A DNA stretch of 64,000 nt from Taishania sp037189645 (GTDB taxonomy: Bacteria > Bacteroidota > Bacteroidia > Flavobacteriales_D > Crocinitomicaceae). Positions 16,522 to 25,893 of the stretch are shown here, piece after piece. Under the pieces are notes generated by a model that saw only the letters and a list, made by a program, of their open reading frames with translations, did not search any database and was not told the origin of the DNA. How positions within the stretch are numbered: the first letter of the stretch is position 1; every line of letters begins with the position of its first letter. The position numbers and the translations under genes are program-made. The stretch is from contig JBBCIY010000010.1 in the NCBI GenBank assembly GCA_037189645.1, forward strand, positions 1 to 64,000, in the 5' to 3' direction.

Positions 16522-18285
16522 CTATATCTTAAACACACCGGTGGACCTGACCACTTTTTTATCCGGGCCGATGGTTTCGCACATCATTGTCACCAATGCT
16601 CCTTTTCTTCCCTGCCTGATCAGGTTCATCGCTTCAATCGAGAGCTGGTTTCCGGAGCCGGTCACTTCTCCCATTAATCCCCCCACGGTTATGGTCCATT
16701 TCCGGATACTGAAACTGGCCTGGAGCGGAATATCATCACTGAACCGGGCAAAAACCCGCTTTTCTGTTCGTATGCCATCTCCCCCGTTGGCAATCGTTCC
16801 CCAGTAGATGTCCGGTTTTGGCAAATTTTTAAGTGCAAACGTTTTGGTAATGAGCTGCTGTGTTTTTCCTGTGACTGTATTTCTGCCGGACACAGTGAGC
16901 GTTGCCTGGCGGCCGGGACCTACCGGAGGTTCAACAATCCAGCCGTTCGCTGTTTTTCTTATCGGAACAGAACCGGTCAAAATGGTCTGGTCAAAGCCGG
17001 ATGCCACCGCTTCAATACCATTTTCATATCCTTTGTACAATACATTGAACTGCGGTATGGAGATCGCTCCGGAAGGTTTCATAACCATTACTTTGTATTC
17101 CCATGGCTCTATCTTTTCAATTCCTGATTTGTTCTTAATCGCTACTGTTCCTTTCAGAATCTGCTCGTTTCCTCCGCCAACTTTAAATCCAATGATCCCC
17201 TGCCCGTTTTGCGGGTAGCTGATCGAAGCATCCGAAGGGCCTTCCACAATTTTAACCATTGGCTGGTTATCGGAGTCATAGGCAACCACCATCACTTTCA
17301 GATAAACCGAATCACCGGTATTCGCGATCGGCTGGCCATAAGCCAGGGCCGTAATTTTGTTGAAGCTGTACTCTCCCACTGTCACTTTTCCTTTCCAATG
17401 ATTCAACGCCAGCGCTCTTGCAGAAAGGATATCCTGCTGTAACGAAGACAAGGAAGCGATTGCGGCTACAAGCGGGGAATGATCAAACGTCATCCCGATC
17501 CAATGAACACCTTTCTGGTCATGTACTTCATTTTTTTCGTTCTTGGTCAGCATCATGTACAAGTCTTTCAAAACCTGCTCATCGTCCCTCAGATTCGCTG
17601 TTTTCTCACTCTTCCGGAGCATCGTACTGACTTTCTGATCCAGGTCAGCGTTGTCTGTGTAGCTGTTTATCTCTTCCGTTTTTACAGAGAAGACGGATCC
17701 TCCCAGCTGGTATGAACCTGTCAGCTCAACGATCTTAGACCGGAAACCATTGAACTTTTTCCACAATTCCAGCCCTTTTCCTTTCGGGTCTTTGATGCTT
17801 TCACTGATGCCCAGCACCTGCATCGGGATGTCATACTGGTCTTTTGCCTGGATCGCCATGCAGTGCATCCGTGCGGGCAATACACCTTCCTGCTTTTTCC
17901 AGAGGATCGACGCGTTGTCGTTGTTTTTGTACACAGCGGTATTTTCTCCTGCCTGCTTCAGGATATCCAGCTTGATGCCATCGATAAATTGAATGACTGC
18001 TTCAGTTTCCTGGTCGATCTGTTCCATTTGCCGGAGGACGTACTGCAACTTCTCTCTTTTTGCTTTCTGGTCTTCTCCTGTCGTAACGTCCAGCTCATTC
18101 TTCACATCTGTCCTGAATCCTGTTCCTCTGTCAGCATGCACAATATTTGCTTTCTGGATGTTCTCTTCAATCGCTACGAAAGCATCAAGAATGGATTTGG
18201 ATACATTCAATGCGAGCATTGCCGTAAGAACGAGATACATCATCCCGATCATTTTCTGCCGTGGGGTTTCTTTTCCTCCTGCCAT
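16522..18285 (-). CDS. GldM-family T9SS/gliding motor protein (orphan locus)
   Basis: A 587-residue protein. The start (MAGGKETPRQKMIGMMYLVL) and the single membrane helix at about 13-31 are typical of GldM/PorM, the inner-membrane protein whose helix packs with GldL to form the proton-driven motor of T9SS and gliding, and whose four periplasmic domains reach GldK/GldN. The coiled helical D1 region (about 45-230), beta domains and a C-terminal beta domain follow. It is longer than the usual 510-520 residues. Canonical gldM lies in gldKLMN; here none of gldK, gldL or gldN is nearby, and the neighbours are an aconitase and a DUF5106 protein. I infer a second GldM paralogue, or a split locus. 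Confidence 0.9.
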   Translation of the reverse strand: MAGGKETPRQKMIGMMYLVLTAMLALNVSKSILDAFVAIEENIQKANIVHADRGTGFRTDVKNELDVTTGEDQKAKREKLQYVLRQMEQIDQETEAVIQFIDGIKLDILKQAGENTAVYKNNDNASILWKKQEGVLPARMHCMAIQAKDQYDIPMQVLGISESIKDPKGKGLELWKKFNGFRSKIVELTGSYQLGGSVFSVKTEEINSYTDNADLDQKVSTMLRKSEKTANLRDDEQVLKDLYMMLTKNEKNEVHDQKGVHWIGMTFDHSPLVAAIASLSSLQQDILSARALALNHWKGKVTVGEYSFNKITALAYGQPIANTGDSVYLKVMVVAYDSDNQPMVKIVEGPSDASISYPQNGQGIIGFKVGGGNEQILKGTVAIKNKSGIEKIEPWEYKVMVMKPSGAISIPQFNVLYKGYENGIEAVASGFDQTILTGSVPIRKTANGWIVEPPVGPGRQATLTVSGRNTVTGKTQQLITKTFALKNLPKPDIYWGTIANGGDGIRTEKRVFARFSDDIPLQASFSIRKWTITVGGLMGEVTGSGNQLSIEAMNLIRQGRKGALVTMMCETIGPDKKVVRSTGVFKI

Positions 18286-18371
18286 AACTATAAAATTTTG
18301 TTGGTTTTCATTATTCTTAATGCAGGAGAACGGGAAAGTAACAACCCGATCCGGTGTGAGCTTACCCGGTT

Positions 18372-18533
18372 TTATTTTGCTTCGTCATTTATTCGTAATT
18401 TTGGCACTTCCGCGGGTAGTAGTGTCCCATCCAGGCTCATGCACGAGAATACCAACTGATCCGGTACCAAGGCAGTGATATTCTTGATAAAAAGGACATT
18501 CCGTTTGAAACGATCATTCAATCGGTGGCCCAA
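18372..18533 (-). other. Short open frame with no clear start (possible gene remnant)
   Basis: On the minus strand the frame is open from a TGA at 18570 to TAA at 18372. It reads like protein (a basic RFKRNVLFIKN segment, then LVPDQLVFSCMSLDG, then a polar end) and has coding-like base composition, but the only ATG (18440) would give about 22 residues; TTG codons at 18533 or 18521 would be needed otherwise. It starts inside the acnA terminator. It could be a decayed gene end or chance. Confidence 0.2.
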
Positions 18534-18560
18534 TAAAAAAGGCGGTCTCTCAACCGCCTT
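18533..18560 (-). terminator. Terminator of the acnB-acnA operon
   Basis: On the minus strand AAGGCGGT and ACCGCCTT form an 8-bp stem, followed by TTTTTTATTG. The stem is almost the same as that after the gldM-like gene. Confidence 0.85.
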
Positions 18561-18583
18561 CTGTTTATATCAACGAATGATCA

Positions 18584-20851
18584 TCAGTGATTTTGTAATT
18601 TAATCAGGTTCAACGCGGACCCGGCTTTGAACCACTCGATCTGCTGTTCGTTATAGGTGTGATTCAATCTGATCGCTTCTTTTGAACCGTCAGCATGAAC
18701 GATTTCCAGTGTGAGCTGTTTTCCCGGAGCAAAATCAACCAGGTCAATGAAGTTGAACGTATCGTCTTCCCGGATCTTATCGTAATCTGCTTCATTCGCA
18801 AATGTCAGCCCAAGCATCCCTTGTTTTTTCAGGTTTGTTTCGTGGATCCGTGCAAATGATTTTACGATTACTGCTCTTACCCCCAGGTGACGGGGCTCCA
18901 TAGCTGCATGCTCACGGGAAGAACCTTCTCCGTAGTTCTGGTCGCCTACCACAATGGACGGTATTCCGGCAGCTTTATAGGCACGCTGCGTAGCAGGAAC
19001 TTCTCCATATCCGCCTGTCAGCTGGTTCTTCACTTTATTGGTTTCCATGTTGAACGCGTTCACAGCACCAATCAACATGTTATTGGAGATATTGTCCAGG
19101 TGTCCACGGTAACGTAACCAAGGACCAGCCATAGAGATGTGGTCCGTTGTACATTTACCGAATGCCTTGATCAGCAATTTTGCTCCCGTAATATTTTTTC
19201 CGTCCCACGCAGGGAATTCTTCCAGCAATTGCAGACGTTCAGAGTCCGGCTTCACATCAACAACGATGCCTGATCCGTCTTGAGCAGGTTCCTGGTACCC
19301 GTTATCATCTACGTCAAACCCTTTCGGAGGAAGCTCGAACCCTGTAGGTTCATCCAATTTGATCTGCTCTCCGCTTTCATTGGTCAGCGTATCTGTGATC
19401 GGGTTAAAATCCAGTCGTCCAGCGATAGCGATCGCCGCTACCATTTCGGGTGAAGCGACAAACGCGTGTGTATTCGGGTTACCGTCAGCACGTTTCGCAA
19501 AGTTACGGTTAAATGAATGGACGATCGAGTTCTTCTCTTGTTTTTCAGCGCCTTCTCTGTCCCACTGACCGATGCAAGGTCCGCAAGCGTTCGTAAAGAT
19601 TCTCGCCGATTCAAATTTCTTGAATGTATCGATGAACCCGTCTCGTTCCGCCGTGTAGCGCACCTGCTCCGACCCCGGGTTGATCCCTAAGATCGCTTTG
19701 GGTTTCACGCCTTTGCTAACGGCATCTTCCACGATAGAGGCTGCCCTGGACAAGTCTTCGTAAGAAGAGTTGGTACAGGAACCGATCAATGCCCACTCAA
19801 TGTCCAGCGGCCAGTCATTCGCGATCGCTTTTTCCCTGAACTCGGAAATCGGCGTAGCCAGGTCCGGAGTAAACGGCCCGTTCAGGTGTGGAGTCAGCTC
19901 GGAAAGGTTGATCTCAATCACCTGGTCAAAGTATTTTTCAGGATTCGCATATACTTCGGAGTCTCCTGTCAGGTGTTCCGCAACTTTATCGGCTGCATCC
20001 ACTACTTCCTGGCGCCCTGTTGCGATCAGGTACCTTCTCATGGAATCATCGTATCCGAATGTTGAAGTCGTAGCACCGATCTCAGCTCCCATGTTACAGA
20101 TGGTTCCTTTACCCGTACAGGACATTGCTTCAGCGCCTTCTCCGAAATACTCAACGATGCATCCCGTACCTCCTTTTACCGTAAGGATTCCCGCTACTTT
20201 CAGAATGACGTCCTTCGGGGCAGTCCATCCATTCAATTTTCCTGTCAGCTTAACACCGATCAGCTTCGGCATTTTCAGCTCCCAGGCCATTCCTGCCATT
20301 ACGTCAACAGCGTCAGCACCACCAACACCAACGGCAACCATTCCAAGTCCTCCCGCATTTACGGTATGAGAATCCGTACCGATCATCATCCCTCCCGGGA
20401 ATGCGTAATTTTCCAGAACCACCTGGTGAATGATACCTGCTCCCGGTTTCCAGAAACCGATCCCGTATTTGTTGCAGACTGATGATAAGAAGTTGAATAC
20501 TTCTGAAGATTTGTTCAGTGCTTCCTGAAGATCTTTGTCCGCACCAACCTTTGCCTGGATAAGGTGGTCACAGTGTGCAGTTGAAGGTACGGAAACTTTC
20601 GCTTTTCCTGCCTGCATGAACTGCAGCAATGCCATCTGGGCTGTCGCATCCTGCATCGCTACTCTGTCCGGAGCAAAATCCACGTAGGATTTTCCCCGTT
20701 CATATTCTGTTGTCGCGTTTCCATCCCATAAGTGGGTATAAAGAATTTTTTCAGAAAGAGTTAAAGGCTTCCCTACCACTTTTCGTGCTGCAGCGATACG
20801 TTCCGGGTAACGCTCATACACCTTTTTAATCATGTCCAAATCGAATACCAT
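18584..20851 (-). CDS. Aconitate hydratase, AcnA/mitochondrial type
   Basis: A 755-residue cytoplasmic [4Fe-4S] enzyme that interconverts citrate and isocitrate through cis-aconitate in the TCA cycle. The cluster cysteines are seen in GSCTNSS (near 357) and NACGPCIG (near 420), and the mobile C-terminal swivel domain has the GEGSSREHAAMEPRHLG motif (near 645). Length and the mitochondrial-like motifs (HETNLKKQGMLGLTF) place it in the AcnA/Aco2 group. It is downstream of acnB with 54 bp between, on the same strand, so the two are probably one operon. Confidence 0.95.
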   Translation of the reverse strand: MVFDLDMIKKVYERYPERIAAARKVVGKPLTLSEKILYTHLWDGNATTEYERGKSYVDFAPDRVAMQDATAQMALLQFMQAGKAKVSVPSTAHCDHLIQAKVGADKDLQEALNKSSEVFNFLSSVCNKYGIGFWKPGAGIIHQVVLENYAFPGGMMIGTDSHTVNAGGLGMVAVGVGGADAVDVMAGMAWELKMPKLIGVKLTGKLNGWTAPKDVILKVAGILTVKGGTGCIVEYFGEGAEAMSCTGKGTICNMGAEIGATTSTFGYDDSMRRYLIATGRQEVVDAADKVAEHLTGDSEVYANPEKYFDQVIEINLSELTPHLNGPFTPDLATPISEFREKAIANDWPLDIEWALIGSCTNSSYEDLSRAASIVEDAVSKGVKPKAILGINPGSEQVRYTAERDGFIDTFKKFESARIFTNACGPCIGQWDREGAEKQEKNSIVHSFNRNFAKRADGNPNTHAFVASPEMVAAIAIAGRLDFNPITDTLTNESGEQIKLDEPTGFELPPKGFDVDDNGYQEPAQDGSGIVVDVKPDSERLQLLEEFPAWDGKNITGAKLLIKAFGKCTTDHISMAGPWLRYRGHLDNISNNMLIGAVNAFNMETNKVKNQLTGGYGEVPATQRAYKAAGIPSIVVGDQNYGEGSSREHAAMEPRHLGVRAVIVKSFARIHETNLKKQGMLGLTFANEADYDKIREDDTFNFIDLVDFAPGKQLTLEIVHADGSKEAIRLNHTYNEQQIEWFKAGSALNLIKLQNH

Positions 20852-20905
20852 ATCTCTTGTATTTAAAATTTTTATACGTTCAACAGATGAAGCGCAACAA
20901 CCTGT

Positions 20906-23668
20906 TTAATTGGCCACTATTGGCTTAAACTTCGTCAAATTGATTCCTTCTACCGCAGCTTTGTATTCCTCTACATTCGGGATCCGTCCGAGTATTGCGG
21001 ACAGAACTACTACCGGAGTGGATGCAAGCAGGGATTCTCCTTTTTTACGTTCGGAATCTTCAACGACTCTTCCCTGGAACAGACGTGTAGAAGTTGCCAT
21101 CACCGTATCTCCTTTTGCTGCTTTTTCCTGGTTACCCATGCAAAGGTTACACCCCGGACGCTCCAGGTACATCATCTTTTCGTATTCCGTACGGGCTGTC
21201 GCTTTAGGGAACAGATCGCTGAACTCAAAACCGGAATACTTTTGCAGTAATTCCCAATCTCCTTCCGCTTTCAGCTCATCAATGATGTTGTAAGTCGGGG
21301 CAGCTACTACCAAAGGAGCGTTGAATTCAACTTTACCTTTCTGCTTTTCGATGTTCCTGAGCATTTGAGAAACGATTTTCAAATCGTCTTTGTGCACCAT
21401 ACATGAACCCACAAAACCAAGATCTACTTTTTTATCTCCTCCGTAGTAGGAAAGCTCCCGGATTGTATCGTGCGTGTATCGTTTGGAAACATCTTCATTA
21501 TTCACATCAGGATCCGCAATCATTGGTTCATCAATGATATCCAGGTCAATCACCACTTCTGCATAATACTTCGCGTTTGCATCGGGGGTCAATGCCGGCT
21601 TTTCACCTGATTTAATTTCCGCTATCCGTTTATTCGCTTTATCAATCAATCCCTGAAGAACCTGCTTTTTATTGTCCATTCCCTTATCGATCATGATCTG
21701 GATACGGGATTTTGCAATTTCCAATGATTCGATCAATGTATCGTCCTGGGAAATACAGATGGATGCTTTTGCTTTCATTTCTGCAGTCCAGTCTGTGAAT
21801 GTAAATGCCTGGTCGGCCAATAATGTTCCAATGTGAACTTCAATGATTCTTCCCTGGAATACATTTTCTCCTGCAAACTGCTGCAACATCTGCAATTGTG
21901 TGGCATGTACCACGTCCCGGAAATCCATGTGCTCTTTCATGGTTCCTTTAAATGTCACTTTCACCGATTCCGGGATCGGCATAGACGCTTCACCGGTAGC
22001 CAGTGCCAACGCAACCGTTCCTGAGTCAGCTCCGAACGCCACACCTTTCGACATTCTTGTATGAGAGTCACCACCAATAATGATTGCCCACTCGTCTATC
22101 GTAATGTCATTTAAAACCTTATGAATCACATCCGTCATGGAATGGTATTCTCCTTTCGGATCGCGGGCAGTGATCAACCCGAAATCGTTCATGAATTTCA
22201 TCAGCTTCGGGATATTTGCCTGCGCTTTTTTATCCCAGACAGACGCAGTGTGGCAACCTGACTGGTATGCACCGTCAACGGTTGGCGAAATTACCGTAGC
22301 CGCCATTGCTTCTAATTCCTGTGCCGTCATCAGTCCCGTTGTATCCTGCGAACCTACGATATTGACTTTTACACGCACGTCTGAGCCGGCATGCAATACT
22401 TCGCCCGGAGTTACGCCAACAGCATTTTTATTGAATATTTTTTCTACGGCCGTTAATCCCTGCCCTTCAACGGAAACTTCTTTTGAAGGAGCAAATACAG
22501 GTGGAATAGCTATGCCCAGCGTTTGCGCTGCAAACGTTTGTATCTTTTTACCGAATACAATCGCATACGACCCGCCTGCTTTTATGAATTCCATTTTCTG
22601 AGGTGTAAGTGCCTTAGAGATGTCGATCAGCTCCCGGTCGCCGTTATACAGCTTCTTCTTCTTTGTATTTATTGTCAGGACAGTACCCGTAGCAACAGAA
22701 TATGCCTCTTCCAGCACGGGCTCCCCTTTCTCATTGAGCACAGGGTTTCCGGCTGCATCCACTTTTTTCACCCAGTTTTTAAGGTCAATACCGATACCAC
22801 CGGTAACATCAACAGTTGTAAGGAAAATAGGAGAAATACCGTTTGTTCCTGCAACGATCGGAGCGATGTTGACAAATGGGACATAAGGGCTTGCCTGCCT
22901 TCCCGTCCAGAGCGCTACGTTGTTTACGCCTGACATCCTGGAAGATCCTACTCCCATTGTACCTTTTTCGGCAATCAGCATCACACTTTTGTCAGGATGC
23001 TGTGCCTGCAATGCCCTGATCTCCTGTTGCGCCTCGGGAGACATCATGCATTTTCCATGCAATTCACGGTCGGAGCGTGAGTGTGCCTGATTCCCCGGAG
23101 AGAGCAGATCGGTAGAAATATCACCTTCGGCAGCGATATATGTAACCACTTTAATTTCTTCAGGAACATCCGGTAGCTTCGTAAAAAACTCTGCTTTTGC
23201 ATAGCTTTCCAGGATATCCTTCGCAATGGCATTCCCGTTGTTATACGCTTCCCTTAAACGATCCGTGTCTGCATCATACAGGAAAACCTGTGTTTTAAGC
23301 ACTTCTGCGGCTTCTTTGGCAACAGAGACGTCATCACCCAGCGCCAGGTCAAGCAGCACTTCGATAGAAGGCCCGCCTTTCATGTGTGACAATAGTTCAA
23401 AAGCGAAAGCAGGTGTAATTTCTTTCACAACAGCTTTTCCGAGAATGATCTCTTTTAAAAACTGGGCCTTTACACCGGCAGCCGGCGTAGTTCCGGGCAG
23501 TGTGTTATAGATAAAAAACTTGACAGAGTCTTCTCTGTGCGGGTGTTCCGTATCTTTAATCTGTGCAATGATTTCACTTAACAATTCTGCTCCATCAATT
23601 GGTTTTGGATGCAATCCCTGTTCTTTTCGTCCTTCAATCTCTTTGATATATTCGCTGTAAGTATTCAT
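20906..23668 (-). CDS. acnB: Bifunctional aconitate hydratase 2 / 2-methylisocitrate dehydratase
   Basis: A 920-residue [4Fe-4S] enzyme of the AcnB type. The domain order is specific to AcnB: an N-terminal HEAT-like helical domain (about 1-160), the swivel domain next, then the three catalytic domains. Cluster-binding cysteines appear in the GYQSGCHTASVWD region, in GFVGSCMV (near 755) and in GCNLCMGNQ (near 838). AcnB catalyses citrate/isocitrate conversion and can act on 2-methylcitrate-derived intermediates. Having it directly before an AcnA-type gene makes two unrelated-order aconitases in one operon. Confidence 0.95.
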   Translation of the reverse strand: MNTYSEYIKEIEGRKEQGLHPKPIDGAELLSEIIAQIKDTEHPHREDSVKFFIYNTLPGTTPAAGVKAQFLKEIILGKAVVKEITPAFAFELLSHMKGGPSIEVLLDLALGDDVSVAKEAAEVLKTQVFLYDADTDRLREAYNNGNAIAKDILESYAKAEFFTKLPDVPEEIKVVTYIAAEGDISTDLLSPGNQAHSRSDRELHGKCMMSPEAQQEIRALQAQHPDKSVMLIAEKGTMGVGSSRMSGVNNVALWTGRQASPYVPFVNIAPIVAGTNGISPIFLTTVDVTGGIGIDLKNWVKKVDAAGNPVLNEKGEPVLEEAYSVATGTVLTINTKKKKLYNGDRELIDISKALTPQKMEFIKAGGSYAIVFGKKIQTFAAQTLGIAIPPVFAPSKEVSVEGQGLTAVEKIFNKNAVGVTPGEVLHAGSDVRVKVNIVGSQDTTGLMTAQELEAMAATVISPTVDGAYQSGCHTASVWDKKAQANIPKLMKFMNDFGLITARDPKGEYHSMTDVIHKVLNDITIDEWAIIIGGDSHTRMSKGVAFGADSGTVALALATGEASMPIPESVKVTFKGTMKEHMDFRDVVHATQLQMLQQFAGENVFQGRIIEVHIGTLLADQAFTFTDWTAEMKAKASICISQDDTLIESLEIAKSRIQIMIDKGMDNKKQVLQGLIDKANKRIAEIKSGEKPALTPDANAKYYAEVVIDLDIIDEPMIADPDVNNEDVSKRYTHDTIRELSYYGGDKKVDLGFVGSCMVHKDDLKIVSQMLRNIEKQKGKVEFNAPLVVAAPTYNIIDELKAEGDWELLQKYSGFEFSDLFPKATARTEYEKMMYLERPGCNLCMGNQEKAAKGDTVMATSTRLFQGRVVEDSERKKGESLLASTPVVVLSAILGRIPNVEEYKAAVEGINLTKFKPIVAN

Positions 23669-24039
23669 GGTGGAAATCTTTTCTCCTTTTTTATCTATTT
23701 TATTGTGTCTATTAAATCATTTAGCTGCATCCTGACAACCCGGTCTGAAGCACCTGCCCCAAAAAATGACAGGGTTATATTTTTCTGTGAAATTCCAGGG
23801 AAATAATGCGCATACGCTCCCTTGCTGTTTCTGTATCGAATACCATATTTTTGAGTAAATTAATCATTTTTTTAAGTCTTGCGAAATTACGCATTTTGAA
23901 TAATTTCAACAAACGACTTTGGGGAAAGTTTAGCCAAAAATTCAAAATACAGCTCAATTTAGAATTATTCAAAACAAGGGTGGGGAATTTTAGTAAAAGA
24001 ATCCATACTTTTGCTATGCAAAATATAAACAGAAACCTT
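23669..24039. other. Divergent acnB / aldolase intergenic region (371 bp)
   Basis: AT-rich apart from about 23730-23770. It holds the aldolase promoter at 24006-24013 and, on the minus strand, TAATTTCG at 23882-23889 that could be a distant acnB -7 element with a leader of about 210 bases. No convincing gene or known riboswitch fold was seen; small open frames here have no coding character. Confidence 0.5.
24006..24013 (+). promoter_or_regulatory. -7 element (TACTTTTG) for the aldolase gene
   Basis: A perfect TAnnTTTG match. It rules out upstream in-frame starts and fits the ATG at 24040; the ATG at 24016 would lie before or at the expected transcription start. Confidence 0.65.
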
Positions 24040-24696
24040 ATGAAATTTTTTATCGATACGGCTAATCTGGATGAGATCAGGGAGGCAAATGACTTAGGAA
24101 TACTGGATGGAGTAACCACCAATCCGTCCCTGATGGCAAAAGAAGGTATTTCCGGAAGCCAGAACATCTTCAATCATTACATTGAAATCTGCACCATTGT
24201 CGACGGACCTGTATCGGCAGAGGTCATTTCAACGGATTTCGCAGGGATGATCAAAGAGGGAGAAGAGCTTGCCGCACTGCACAAAAACATCGTCGTAAAA
24301 ATCCCGATGATACCGGAAGGCATCAAGGCGATCAAATACTTTGCTTCCAAAGGGATCAGAACAAACTGTACGCTGATCTTCTCTGCCGGGCAGGCGTTGC
24401 TGGCAGCAAAAGCAGGAGCAACCTATATCTCTCCGTTCCTGGGGCGCCTGGATGATATTTCCTTTGACGGGCTGGAGCTGATCGCACAGATCCGTACGAT
24501 CTATGACAATTACCTGTTTGAAACAGAAATCCTGGCTGCGTCTGTACGCCACCCGATGCACATCATTCACTGTGCCGAAATCGGTGCAGATGTCATGACC
24601 GGTCCGCTGAAAGCCATCAAAGCGCTGGCGAACCACCCGCTGACAGACAAAGGGCTGGAACAGTTCCTGGCTGACCATGCGAAAGGAAACCAGTAA
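24040..24696 (+). CDS. fsa: Fructose-6-phosphate aldolase / small transaldolase
   Basis: A 218-residue cytoplasmic TIM-barrel enzyme of the small transaldolase (MipB/TalC/FSA) group. The start MKFFIDTANLDEIREA is the family N terminus, with D6 a conserved active-site Asp, TTNPS at 26-30 and the Schiff-base lysine K87 in NIVVKIPM. Members either cleave fructose 6-phosphate to dihydroxyacetone and glyceraldehyde 3-phosphate or act as transaldolase in the pentose phosphate pathway; which one cannot be settled here, and transaldolase is more common in Bacteroidota. The start at 24040 gives the usual length and lies 26 bp after the promoter. Confidence 0.9.
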   Translation: MKFFIDTANLDEIREANDLGILDGVTTNPSLMAKEGISGSQNIFNHYIEICTIVDGPVSAEVISTDFAGMIKEGEELAALHKNIVVKIPMIPEGIKAIKYFASKGIRTNCTLIFSAGQALLAAKAGATYISPFLGRLDDISFDGLELIAQIRTIYDNYLFETEILAASVRHPMHIIHCAEIGADVMTGPLKAIKALANHPLTDKGLEQFLADHAKGNQ

Positions 24697-24719
24697 GAAA
24701 ATTCCTATTTTTTTAAAAT

Positions 24720-25892
24720 ATGTTTCTCAGGCAATCCCGGAAATCTCATCTTGTATTTTATACATTCGTAGGGCTATTTCTGGGATTGTTCGTCCTGGTC
24801 GAATCCATCAACCAGAAGCTCTGGACAAATGATTTCCGGGTTTATTATGGCGCCGTACAGGATTTTTTTGACGGCAACAATCCTTATATAACCAACTACG
24901 GGCTGGATACCGGGTATTTCAAATATCCGCCTTTTACTCTTTATTTATTCGGAATCCTGAAGCTGCTTCCCTACTGGCTCGGACAGGCCATTCACTTATC
25001 GCTGTCGGCAGTCGCGCTGATGATTTCCATTCCTTTGTTAGCAACAGCCGGAGACCGTTATTCCTTCAACAAGCATCAAGCCTGGATCCTTTACGCCGGT
25101 TTTTTCAGCATTGCCGTTCACCTGGCCAGGGAACTGCACATGGGAAATGTCAACCTCATCTTATTGGGGCTGTTCTCTGTGGGACTGTATTTTATCGACC
25201 GGAAATCCGCCATTACAATTACCTGCTGGAGCCTGATGATCATTCTCAAACCAATCATGATCTTAACACTGGCTCCCTTGTTGTTTTTCGGGAAATGGCG
25301 ATTGGTTGGCTACATCGGCCTGGCAGGTCTGTGTTTTTTCCTGTTTCCGGCTATCCACCTGGGATGGAACGGGAACCTGGAGATATGGACAGATTGGTAC
25401 AGATCCATCTCCGAGCATGGGAACTACATTATCAGCTCCAATTCACTGCGCTTTTTAGCCAATTACTATTTCAGTACAACCTCAGAATGGCTTCCTTCTC
25501 TGACCGGACTGGTGTTGCTGACAGGAACTTTACTCTATACCAGGCGGATTCACCGGATAAAAGAAGCAGATTGGGTGGTCATTTTTACTGCATTCATACC
25601 TAATTTCTTCGTAACGGACACCCAGCATTTTTTACTCTCCGTTCCCCTGATTATTTTCTTAATACAGGAATTATCCCGTCAAAAGCCGGTTTTCGGATGG
25701 ATTGTTTTCGGAACAGGGTTTCTGTTGTTTTCTTTAAACTCCAATGATTTACTGGGAAAAGACCTTGCGAATTACCTGAGCGACAGAGGTGCTGTCGGCA
25801 TTGGGAATATGCTGTTCATCGCTTTATACATTACGCTTCTCACCCGAAAACTGCCTGAAGAAGCAACTACAAAAGCCGGAACCAGCTACTAA
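24720..25892 (+). CDS. GT87-family (DUF2029) membrane glycosyltransferase
   Basis: A 390-residue membrane protein with about nine or ten predicted helices. The first periplasmic loop has the family features NDFRVYYGA (a GT-C-type Asp) and GYFKYPPFTLYLF, as in polyprenol-phosphate-sugar-dependent mannosyl- and arabinosyltransferases (GT87). It would transfer a sugar from a lipid carrier on the outer side of the inner membrane. The acceptor is unknown. It follows the aldolase by 23 bp and ends 1 bp before a convergent lipoprotein gene. Confidence 0.82.
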   Translation: MFLRQSRKSHLVFYTFVGLFLGLFVLVESINQKLWTNDFRVYYGAVQDFFDGNNPYITNYGLDTGYFKYPPFTLYLFGILKLLPYWLGQAIHLSLSAVALMISIPLLATAGDRYSFNKHQAWILYAGFFSIAVHLARELHMGNVNLILLGLFSVGLYFIDRKSAITITCWSLMIILKPIMILTLAPLLFFGKWRLVGYIGLAGLCFFLFPAIHLGWNGNLEIWTDWYRSISEHGNYIISSNSLRFLANYYFSTTSEWLPSLTGLVLLTGTLLYTRRIHRIKEADWVVIFTAFIPNFFVTDTQHFLLSVPLIIFLIQELSRQKPVFGWIVFGTGFLLFSLNSNDLLGKDLANYLSDRGAVGIGNMLFIALYITLLTRKLPEEATTKAGTSY

Positions 25893-25893
25893 C

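Noticed and set aside
19770..20369. A 199-codon open frame on the plus strand opposite the AcnA gene
   Set aside because: It is the complement of a strongly conserved enzyme gene and shows no protein family features; long antisense frames are expected from the codon bias here.
23806..24039. An N-terminal extension of the aldolase from 23806
   Set aside because: The promoter at 24006-24013 lies inside it, and the extension is AT-rich with no family similarity; the gene starts at 24040.
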